Assembly: GCF_945869175.1 (NCBI RefSeq)
Contig: NZ_CAMBNZ010000024.1
Coordinates: 1 to 32,593 of the forward strand
Reading direction: 5' to 3'
From: Limnohabitans sp. Rim8
Lineage (GTDB): Bacteria; Pseudomonadota; Gammaproteobacteria; Burkholderiales; Burkholderiaceae_C
DNA length: 32,593 nt
The notes beneath the pieces are model-generated. The model was not told the DNA's origin and did no database searches. It was given only the letters and a program-made list of their open reading frames with translations. The position numbers and the translations under genes are program-made. The first letter of the stretch is position 1. Each line of letters begins with the position of its first letter. This document shows, piece by piece, positions 17,231-23,867 of this stretch.

Positions 17231-18699
17231 TGTCCTGAAGCCGCTATCAAGGCGGGCGTTAATGCTGGTGATAACGTTGTTGCTGTTGAGCCGTTCATGC
17301 CATTCTGGCGCATACCGAATGCAACGCCCAATATCAGGCTCAGCAGGCTTGCAAGCATGAAACAACTGACCATGAGAATGGCCGATTGACGGCTCAAGGT
17401 AAAACGCACGGGACCGTTCAGACCACGAACAGCCGGAGAAACCTTGGGCCTTTCTATCGGCAGCCCGCCACATACAAAAACGGTCAGCACGCAACTGCAC
17501 AAAAATGACAAAAGCCGTGCTGGACCCTCGCTAAAGAGGTTGATAGCGGCAAACAGCGGTAAAGCCGCTTCAAACGGCAACTGCAAATGGGCAACCACAG
17601 CGACAGCAAATCCCAAGCTGGCCAAGCCGCTTGCGCCCGCCGAAGCCAAGGCCGCAAAGACCGCCACGGGTGCCAAGGTCATCATTTCAAGCAGTGTGAG
17701 TTGTTGGCCGTATAAATTTGCCACAAAAACCGTCAGCATCGCGAAATGCAAAGCTGCACCTGTTCGAAGAAAAACGGCACTGGTCGGCATCAGCATTTCA
17801 ACAATGCCCCGCGAAAAGCCCAATCGATTGCTCAATGCTTCAATACTGGCAGGCACTGCAGCAAGTGGGCTGGCCGATATCAGGCTCAGCACGGACGCTT
17901 CTTTCAGGGCTTGCAGCACTTGGGAAAAAGGTGCCTTGGCCAATTTGATGAGCACCAACAACATGATTAAAGCCATCACGCTGCACAGGATCCAAAAAGT
18001 CAATAAATAGCCACTCATCGCACGCATCAAGACGGCATCCCATTGACTGGCCATCTGAGCGGCATAGGCCAACACAAGCAATGGCAAGGCCAAATTGACC
18101 ATGCTGATGGATTTTTCGAGTGCGCGGGAAATAGCATCCAACTGGTTCACAACCGTGTCACTCATTGGGCCCCGCTGTACCGTAAAGGCAAGGCCAAAAA
18201 ACAAAGTGCAAAACATGACAGCCGCAAGATCACCGCTTGACAGAGCGAAAAAGACGTTATCAGGCAAAGCCCAGTTTGGCTGCGACTGAATGGGTCCATG
18301 ACCGCCCCCAAGGTCCATGGACTCGCCCGCAGGGGCTTGCCTCATGACAAAATCGCCAAGCGTTTGTTGATCTTCGGGGTTCAGTTGCCCGCCAATTTGG
18401 CTCCACTGCGCCGTCAAAATACCGGCCATGGCAAAAATCAACATCAGTGCTGCACCCGCAAGGACAATCATCCCCAACCGATAAACCGGATGTGGCAAAC
18501 CCAATAAGTGCCTTAACCCAGACAAGATGGCCACCACCAAAAGCGGCATGCAAATCAAGTTAAGCAATGCTGTACTCACATACACCACCACCCATGCGGG
18601 TGCTGACCAGGCCGGCGGTCCCATGCCGAGCAAAGTCCCTGCTGCAGCGCACAGCAGCAGCAGCAAAGGGTGAGTCGCGTGAGTGGCCAAGAATTTCAT
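17227..18699 (-). CDS. SLC1/DAACS (dicarboxylate/amino acid:cation symporter)-like membrane protein, strongly diverged, second of a pair
   Basis: 490 residues from the ATG at 18699; a TTG at 18711 overlapping the previous stop is an alternative. It has about eight hydrophobic TM segments plus hairpin-like segments in the SLC1 order, and an extra C-terminal TM after about residue 440. Family landmarks can be traced but are degraded. The HP1 serine-rich motif is 'Ser-Ala-Ser-Pro-Leu-Ala-Ala-Val-Pro'. The TM7 Asn-Met-Asp-Gly-Thr sodium site reads 'Val-Phe-Leu-Arg-Thr-Gly'. The TM8 Asp-x3-Asp-x2-Arg-Thr substrate site reads 'Ile-Asn-Leu-Phe-Ser-Glu-Gly-Pro-Ala-Arg'. So sodium-coupled uptake is unlikely; a structural or sensing role is inference. 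It is joined to tssJ by an ATGA overlap. Confidence 0.78.
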   Translation of the reverse strand: MKFLATHATHPLLLLLCAAAGTLLGMGPPAWSAPAWVVVYVSTALLNLICMPLLVVAILSGLRHLLGLPHPVYRLGMIVLAGAALMLIFAMAGILTAQWSQIGGQLNPEDQQTLGDFVMRQAPAGESMDLGGGHGPIQSQPNWALPDNVFFALSSGDLAAVMFCTLFFGLAFTVQRGPMSDTVVNQLDAISRALEKSISMVNLALPLLVLAYAAQMASQWDAVLMRAMSGYLLTFWILCSVMALIMLLVLIKLAKAPFSQVLQALKEASVLSLISASPLAAVPASIEALSNRLGFSRGIVEMLMPTSAVFLRTGAALHFAMLTVFVANLYGQQLTLLEMMTLAPVAVFAALASAGASGLASLGFAVAVVAHLQLPFEAALPLFAAINLFSEGPARLLSFLCSCVLTVFVCGGLPIERPKVSPAVRGLNGPVRFTLSRQSAILMVSCFMLASLLSLILGVAFGMRQNGMNGSTATTLSPALTPALIAASGQ

Positions 18700-18707
18700 G
18701 GGTTGCG

Positions 18708-19985
18708 TCAAATCTTCAGCGGACGTGGACAGATCATGGAGACTGCAGCGGTGTTACCAATGACCAGCACCATCGTACGCAAGATGTCGCACACGGGGTC
18801 AACAGCCAAAAATAAAATGAAAGCCGCCTCAAAGGGGAGACCCAAATAACCGCAGACCATGCTGGTCAGAGACATGGTGACCAAACCGGTCATGCCAGCC
18901 GAGGCGAACCCGGCCAAGACCGATACGGCCAACAGCAAAGCCAACTCATGTGCTTCCAAGTTGCGTTCATAAAGCTGGGCAATGAACAAAGTGGCGCAGG
19001 CGTAATACAAAATGGGTCCCACCCGCAGAATGGAGTCGCTCAGTGGCACCAATAGCTCGACCCTGGCTTTGGCAAAGCTCAGGCGCTGGGCGAGCGTTTC
19101 AATCATGGCGGGCATACAGGTCACACTGCTGCGCGTGGCAATCGCCAAGGCAAAAGGCCCTCGCAGAGCGTCCATGGTCTCGCTCAGGCTGGCGTTACCG
19201 CGCTTCCAAATAATGAGAACAGCCAGCGCCAAGAAAATCAAGCTGGCTACACCGAAGGCCAGCACAAAATTGGCCATGGCTTTCAAGGGCTCAATTCCAG
19301 ACCCGGCAATCTGCGCGGCGCTCATGCACACCAGGACTACAGGCAAAGGGTAGTTCAGCCATTTTGTTAGGGTTTGACATGTCTGGTAGACCGTCTCCAA
19401 TGTTTGCGACAAGCCACCAGCGATGCGGTTAGGAACATAGCCCAAGGCCATGCCAAACAGCAGTGAAAAAATCAAAGCTTTGAGTGTTTCACCTTTGGCC
19501 AAGGCTTCAAAAATGTTGGAAGGAATCAGAATCAGTACCATCTCTTCCAGAGATTTACCCTTCTGAGCATTTTCGTCGACACCGTACAATTCCATCGTCG
19601 TATAGGTCTTGGACAGATCGTCGTCAACAATTTGACCAAATGTCGCCAACGTCTCCTCAGACAAGTTAGAGCCGGGTTGTGTCACGCTGAAAGTCAGAAT
19701 GCCAACAATCGCAGCCACCACGGAAAAGCCCGCGAATGCCAGAACCACACGACCCGCGATGGGCCTGGCACCACCCTCCTGGAAAAGTTTTTGGACACTG
19801 AAGACTATTGCTGAAACCATGAAAGGCAGTACGATCATCTTGAGCAAATCAACATAAATCTCGCCCACGACGGCCAACTTCAAACCAACGGATGGCAACG
19901 CCCAACCCAAAGTGAACCCAATCACAAGGCAAGCCAGAATGATCCAAGGATTGAGTATGAGTTGTTGAATTTTTTGTGCGTTCAC
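18708..19985 (-). CDS. SLC1/DAACS-like membrane protein, first of a pair inside the T6SS cluster
   Basis: 425 residues from a GTG at 19985 with GGAG 8 bases upstream. The SLC1 fold is clear: 'Asp-Leu-Leu-Lys-Met-Ile-Val-Leu-Pro' at 46-54, 'Ile-Pro-Ser-Asn-Ile-Phe-Glu-Ala-Leu-Ala' at 154-163, HP1 'Thr-Arg-Ser-Ser-Val-Thr' at 284-289, HP2 'Ala-Ser-Ala-Gly-Met-Thr-Gly' at 361-367 and TM8 'Asp-x3-Asp-x2-Arg-Thr' at 396-404. The ion-site motif of TM7 (Asn-Met-Asp-Gly-Thr) is replaced by residues near 317-323 reading 'Asp-Ser-Ile-Leu-Arg-Val-Gly'. TM8 residues equivalent to GltPh Asn401 and Asp405 appear as Leu407 and Asn411. A longer polar loop lies at about 103-148. Substrate contacts are partly kept and sodium sites look lost. 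Its stop overlaps the alternative TTG start of its partner. Confidence 0.83.
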   Translation of the reverse strand: MNAQKIQQLILNPWIILACLVIGFTLGWALPSVGLKLAVVGEIYVDLLKMIVLPFMVSAIVFSVQKLFQEGGARPIAGRVVLAFAGFSVVAAIVGILTFSVTQPGSNLSEETLATFGQIVDDDLSKTYTTMELYGVDENAQKGKSLEEMVLILIPSNIFEALAKGETLKALIFSLLFGMALGYVPNRIAGGLSQTLETVYQTCQTLTKWLNYPLPVVLVCMSAAQIAGSGIEPLKAMANFVLAFGVASLIFLALAVLIIWKRGNASLSETMDALRGPFALAIATRSSVTCMPAMIETLAQRLSFAKARVELLVPLSDSILRVGPILYYACATLFIAQLYERNLEAHELALLLAVSVLAGFASAGMTGLVTMSLTSMVCGYLGLPFEAAFILFLAVDPVCDILRTMVLVIGNTAAVSMICPRPLKI

Positions 19986-20004
19986 GGATTGGACTCCAGT
20001 GCGT

Positions 20005-20337
20005 TCAGAACTTTTTGGATGTCCAACTTGTCACGTTTTGCGACAGCATTTGGTTGGCAAAGGCAAGCAAGGTAATGTCGTTCACACCCAAGGCAATCCC
20101 CAAAGTGTCCTCGAGGTCTTTCAGGGTGACCGTCCGAAGCCTAAGGGCTGCGGACGGCGCCTCTCTCAGCGGGCGTTTGATCTCGAACTCGTTACTGAAC
20201 AAGGCCAAGACAGGCGCTAGCAAGCTGCACTGAAGCCAAGACACACGACCTGCTTGGCGCATGCGTTGCGGATCAGGTCGCAATGAGCGGGATATTTCAG
20301 AGTTCATTTTCAGATCAATCAAGTTACGTGGATTCAT
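20005..20337 (-). CDS. Small unknown protein in the T6SS cluster
   Basis: 110 residues from the ATG at 20337, which overlaps the TGA of the preceding gene by one base (TGATG). I do not recognise it. It is basic at the N-terminus, has a short hydrophobic stretch around residues 33-47 ('Trp-Leu-Gln-Cys-Ser-Leu-Leu-Ala-Pro-Val-Leu-Ala-Leu-Phe') that is barely long enough for a membrane helix, and ends with a predicted helix rich in Leu, Ala and Asn. No signal peptide or catalytic motif is visible. It ends 19 bases before the GTG of the first SLC1-like gene. Its place in the run of overlapping genes supports a role tied to that block. A second possible start is Met11. Confidence 0.65.
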   Translation of the reverse strand: MNPRNLIDLKMNSEISRSLRPDPQRMRQAGRVSWLQCSLLAPVLALFSNEFEIKRPLREAPSAALRLRTVTLKDLEDTLGIALGVNDITLLAFANQMLSQNVTSWTSKKF

Positions 20338-20654
20338 CAATTGGATCTGCCAAGCGTGACAGTTGGATTGACAACAGGTGAGGGTATCGCACCACCAACA
20401 GGCGGGAGCGGTGGTAGCGCTGGGGTCGGTGGCGAAACGGGCATGCTCAGTGCCGGTGCCGGAGGTACTGCGGTCACTGGAAGCTGCAAATTGAGTTGAC
20501 TTGGCGCTGTCAGTGCAGCGGGTTGCCTTGCCTCTTGTGCACCCCATTGCTGTCCGAACTGAAACCCTAAGGCAAAAAGCAGCACCATCAGGGATATAAA
20601 CCCGATCACTGCGATGGCGATCAAGCGGGGAGTCATGTTGAAACGATAGTCCAT
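20337..20654 (-). CDS. Single-TM protein with a proline-rich tail, unknown
   Basis: 105 residues. One TM helix lies at about 11-30 after a short basic N-terminus, so the protein is probably a bitopic inner-membrane protein with its C-terminus in the periplasm. Residues about 50-95 are rich in Pro, Ala and Val with 'Pro-Pro-x-Pro' patches, suggesting an extended spacer that could reach towards the cell wall. It has no known domain. It lies 37 bases after the DUF4280 gene and is coupled by TGATG to the next small gene. As TssL here lacks a wall-binding domain, a helper role for the membrane complex is possible, but that is inference. The start may instead be Met7. Confidence 0.65.
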   Translation of the reverse strand: MDYRFNMTPRLIAIAVIGFISLMVLLFALGFQFGQQWGAQEARQPAALTAPSQLNLQLPVTAVPPAPALSMPVSPPTPALPPLPPVGGAIPSPVVNPTVTLGRSN

Positions 20655-20691
20655 TGCAGAGGTGGTGTTGGGTTTAACAATAAAAATGAGG

Positions 20692-21081
20692 TCAAGGCAC
20701 CATGACGGTGAATTGACCCGGAAGGTTGATGGAGATCACGCCACCCCACATGCACATGAGCTTTGAGCTGTTGTTCAGAGCGGGCATGTTGCCAAGCAAT
20801 ACCGTGGGCGCGCCTGGCACCCAAGGTGCCATGGTCATGGGAATGCAAGGCATTGGAACCAATACGCCCAATGCAGCTGCCGTGGCGGCGGCCACCATGG
20901 GGTTGGCCATGGATTGGCACATGCCAAAGGGCATGACATTGGCCATGGGTTTGTTGTCCATGATGTTGGCTGCAGGGGGGCCGCCGGCCATGACCCTGCT
21001 GATGGGAATCACCATCAATGCGCCTGGGGCCACACCAAAAGTGCATTTCGTCATGGCACCGGTACATACTTGTTGTCCCAT
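20692..21081 (-). CDS. DUF4280 PAAR-like protein, probable T6SS spike tip
   Basis: 129 residues, the whole of one DUF4280 domain. It shows the family pattern: 'Gln-Val-Cys-Thr-Gly-Ala', 'Cys-Thr-Phe-Gly', 'Ala-Ala-Asn-Ile-Met-Asp-Asn-Lys-Pro', 'Pro-Phe-Gly-Met-Cys-x-Ser-Met-Ala-Asn', 'Pro-Met-Pro-Cys-Ile-Pro' and 'Pro-Ala-Leu-Asn-Asn-Ser-Ser-Lys-x-Met-Cys'. The conserved Cys residues may bind metal. DUF4280 proteins are regarded as PAAR-like and are found beside vgrG, where they sharpen the spike and can carry effectors. There is no C-terminal toxin extension here. It starts 4 bases after the MORN-protein stop, with a GAGG/AAGGG ribosome site inside the end of that gene. Confidence 0.87.
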   Translation of the reverse strand: MGQQVCTGAMTKCTFGVAPGALMVIPISRVMAGGPPAANIMDNKPMANVMPFGMCQSMANPMVAAATAAALGVLVPMPCIPMTMAPWVPGAPTVLLGNMPALNNSSKLMCMWGGVISINLPGQFTVMVP

Positions 21082-21085
21082 GCCC

Positions 21086-21832
21086 TTAGCCCCTCACCAG
21101 TTTTTCTAACCGTGCCAGCAAACCCGGCTGGGCTTTGTCGTTGTCAAGCTGGTGGCCTTTGTTGTCAAAGCGAAGCGGGAGACCTACGGGAACGCCTTGT
21201 TTGTAGACGACCTCTTCCATCAATGCCCCGCCTGGCCAGTAACGGCGCATCGGTCCTTCGAGCACATTGGCTCGGTAGGTGGCCACTTGAATCAGGGAAC
21301 CATCACGGTCGAAATCGCTGACCTCACCTTCGAGAAGGCCTTCGAGGTAAACCGCTTTGCGCACCACCCGACCTTCGTGAAAAAAGCGGGTTGACCCCTC
21401 AATTTGGCCTTTCACAAAATGCATCTTGGCACTGGGCTGACCATCGCTGTGGTAAGTGACTGCTGGGCCATGAGGTGTGCCATCGACAAAATTTTGTTCA
21501 GAAACACAGCGTCCTTGAACGAACACGCGGGTCAAGCCATGCTGACGACCCTGCACATAAGCGGCGACTTGCAAAGGCTGACCTTGCTCGTCAAATTGAT
21601 ACAACAAGCCGTCCAATTGGCCAGCGGCATAGTTGGCACTCAGTTGCGGCTTGCCATTGGGCCAAAACCGGTCCATACGGCCGTGCAGTTGGCCCTGACG
21701 CAACCACGTCCGACTGATCAGACCGCCATTTTCATCGTGCTCGTCCAGGCGCTCCGGTTCCAGACTTTGCAACGGTGTCAAGCCATCGTTGGGACCGATG
21801 GATGGCTCAGAGGGGATGGGGGCGGTGACCAT
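21086..21832 (-). CDS. MORN-repeat (YwqK-like) protein next to vgrG
   Basis: 248 residues made largely of MORN_2-type repeats of about 22-24 residues, each with a 'Gly-x-x-x-Gly' turn followed by an aromatic and 'x-Asp-Gly' or 'x-Asn-Gly' (for example 'Phe-Trp-Pro-Asn-Gly-Lys-Pro' and 'Tyr-Trp-Pro-Gly-Gly-Ala'). I count about seven from residue 38 to 230. Such repeats form a long beta sheet that binds other proteins. Databases often name this family 'YwqK antitoxin', but that label does not prove immunity. Placed between vgrG and the DUF4280 tip gene, it may be a chaperone or adaptor for loading the spike, or an immunity protein. No signal peptide is seen, so it is likely cytoplasmic. Confidence 0.8.
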   Translation of the reverse strand: MVTAPIPSEPSIGPNDGLTPLQSLEPERLDEHDENGGLISRTWLRQGQLHGRMDRFWPNGKPQLSANYAAGQLDGLLYQFDEQGQPLQVAAYVQGRQHGLTRVFVQGRCVSEQNFVDGTPHGPAVTYHSDGQPSAKMHFVKGQIEGSTRFFHEGRVVRKAVYLEGLLEGEVSDFDRDGSLIQVATYRANVLEGPMRRYWPGGALMEEVVYKQGVPVGLPLRFDNKGHQLDNDKAQPGLLARLEKLVRG

Positions 21833-21851
21833 GTCTGTTTGCTCTTGAGGC

Positions 21852-23867
21852 TCAGTTGATCTTGACCAAGCCGCCTTTGATGGTCAGCATCCCACCGCCA
21901 TCAACCGTTTGCATGGCCGAGGCCTTGTGCGTGATCATGGCGCCTTTGTTGTCCAAAGTGGTCCCTGCTTGATTGACCAAGCCCAGCGATGCTTTGTTCG
22001 TCAGCGCTGTGCCCGCCTGGTTGGTCAAGGCGGTTCCGGATTTGTTGGTCAAGGCAGTACCGGCCTCATTCGTTAAAGCAGTGCCGGCTTTGGCAGTCAA
22101 CGTGGTGCCAGCATTGAGCAAAACGGTTTTGGCCGACTTGATGGTGATGCCACCCGTGACATCCAACAAAAAATCACCCGTGACTTTCAGCGTGAAGTCA
22201 CCCTTGACAGTGTGCTTGAAGTCGCCCTCGTTGTCGTGCGTTTCGTCGCCCGTGATGGTCAAAGCGCGCGTGCCCTTGACCTTGTGGATTTCTTTGCCTT
22301 TTTTTACGTCGACGGTGCGATCACCTTCGGTCAGGGTATGAATCTCCGCGCCCTTGGTCAGCGTCGTAGTCAGCGCGTTTTCAATTTCTACTTTCATGTC
22401 CTTTTGGGCATGCATGTAAAACTCTTCGGCGTCTTTTTTGTCTTCAAGACGAATCTCGTTACCCGCCGTACCCTTGGGTGAAGATCTGGTTTTGATGACA
22501 CTTTGAGTCTGGTTCGTCGGCAAAGTCACCGGTGTGGCGTTTTCGCCGTTGTAAACGCTGCCCGTGATCAAGGGCCGGTCAGGGTCGGCATCGATGTAAC
22601 TGATGACCACCTCCTGCCCCACCCGGGGCATGAACAGCGTGCCAAAGCCTTTGCCTGCAGCGCTTTGCGACACACGCACCCAACATGAACTTTTTTCGTT
22701 TTTGACCCCGACGCGATCCCAAAAAAATTGAACTTTGACACGGCCCTCCTTGTCGGTCCAGATTTCCTCGTTCGCTGGACCCACCACCAATGCCGTCTGG
22801 CTGCCCGCCACACGAGGCAGCGGGGTGAGGCGCTGCGGGCGAAACGGTACCGTGGCCAAAAAAGCTTCAAAACGATTGCGGTACGTGTCGTTGCGAGCGA
22901 TGTGATGCACACGACGCAAAACATAAGCCTTGTTCAGACTGGAACGAAAATGTCCAGATAACGTGAATTTGGTGCCTGCCGTGAATGGATAAACATAGCC
23001 GTTGCCACGCAGCTCTTGGGCCTGAAGTTGGCTGGCTTCGACCCGCAACTTGGCCAGCGCATTGCCTGCAGCCACCGTCTCATGCTTACCCGGCCAATGT
23101 AACAACTCGCCCTTGCCCAAAGTGCCACTGGCGCTCACGTCCAGCGACGTGCTGGGTTTGCTGGGGTCGTAGTCTCCCTGGCTGTGCTTTTGCGGCACCA
23201 ACCGATTTTCCAACTCAAATGACGCGATCGTGTCGATCATGTGGTCAGCGCCTGACTCGGGAAAAAAGCGCACAGTGGCCGCGTCAGTGCATGCCAGGTG
23301 GGCAGTGGATGCATCGGCCAGCACAAGGGTATGTGCACCGTTTTTGAATGTGAAAAAGTAGAAAATACCCGCACTCTCCATCAAGCGGGAGATGAATGCG
23401 AAAGCGGTTTCATCATGCTGAACACAGTAGTCCAACGCGGTGTAAGTGCCCGTCAGCTTGGCCTCGAAGGTGATACCGAAATCGCCCAGCACCGCCTTGA
23501 TGATGTCTGGAATGGTCTTGGTCTGGTAAATGGCACGGTCACTGCTAAGTGTCAGTAGCCACAGTTTGGGCGCCACTTCAGCGGCATAGTGGGCCAGCCC
23601 ATCTTCACCGCCGCTTTGAATAAAACGGGTGGCAATGCCATTGAAGTAGCGTTTTGGACCATTTGGTATTTCTAAGGTGACGGTCACTGCATTGCCAATA
23701 ATTTTGCTGGGATCTACATCACTGTTCAAACTGCGCATGTGCAACATGAGTTTGAACATTTCTGAGATACCCTCAGTGGCCTCCATCGCGTCCAGCACCA
23801 ACTCGTCAGTCCCCAAAGGGGTACTGACCTTTAAAAAAGTGTTGGTCTGTGCGAATCCGGCTGTCAT
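21852..23867 (-). CDS. vgrG: T6SS spike protein VgrG (TssI)
   Basis: 671 residues. The N-terminal gp27-like part is followed by the gp5 OB-fold ('Asp-Lys-Glu-Gly-Arg-Val-Lys-Val-Gln-Phe-x-Trp-Asp', 'Pro-Arg-Val-Gly-Gln-Glu-Val') and then a long beta-helix needle. The needle ends in seven 8-residue repeats at residues 586-641, of which four (594-625) are near copies of Ala-Gly-Thr-Ala-Leu-Thr-Asn-Lys. There is no C-terminal effector domain, so cargo must bind through the tip or adaptor proteins encoded next. The ATG at 23867 overlaps the TGA of clpV (ATGA). The MORN gene follows after 19 bases. Confidence 0.95.
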   Translation of the reverse strand: MTAGFAQTNTFLKVSTPLGTDELVLDAMEATEGISEMFKLMLHMRSLNSDVDPSKIIGNAVTVTLEIPNGPKRYFNGIATRFIQSGGEDGLAHYAAEVAPKLWLLTLSSDRAIYQTKTIPDIIKAVLGDFGITFEAKLTGTYTALDYCVQHDETAFAFISRLMESAGIFYFFTFKNGAHTLVLADASTAHLACTDAATVRFFPESGADHMIDTIASFELENRLVPQKHSQGDYDPSKPSTSLDVSASGTLGKGELLHWPGKHETVAAGNALAKLRVEASQLQAQELRGNGYVYPFTAGTKFTLSGHFRSSLNKAYVLRRVHHIARNDTYRNRFEAFLATVPFRPQRLTPLPRVAGSQTALVVGPANEEIWTDKEGRVKVQFFWDRVGVKNEKSSCWVRVSQSAAGKGFGTLFMPRVGQEVVISYIDADPDRPLITGSVYNGENATPVTLPTNQTQSVIKTRSSPKGTAGNEIRLEDKKDAEEFYMHAQKDMKVEIENALTTTLTKGAEIHTLTEGDRTVDVKKGKEIHKVKGTRALTITGDETHDNEGDFKHTVKGDFTLKVTGDFLLDVTGGITIKSAKTVLLNAGTTLTAKAGTALTNEAGTALTNKSGTALTNQAGTALTNKASLGLVNQAGTTLDNKGAMITHKASAMQTVDGGGMLTIKGGLVKIN
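21945..22112 (-). repeat. 24-base tandem repeat array inside vgrG
   Basis: Seven tandem 24-base units encode the 8-residue steps of the VgrG needle. The four central units (about 21993-22088) are closest to each other, sharing the codons for Gly-Thr-Ala-Leu-Thr-Asn. The array may change in unit number by slippage or recombination, which would change needle length. Confidence 0.8.

Noticed and set aside
17231-17500. N-terminal extension of TssJ to 17500
   Set aside because: It would place the signal peptide 90 residues in and lies inside the preceding membrane-protein gene. The ATG at 17230 gives a proper lipoprotein leader.
20726-21109. Plus-strand frame of 127 codons opposite the DUF4280 gene, rich in Met, Ala, Gly and Pro like its partner
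   Set aside because: The likeness arises because Met (ATG) and His (CAT), Ala (GCC) and Gly (GGC) codons mirror each other. The minus-strand frame matches DUF4280 and fits the operon.
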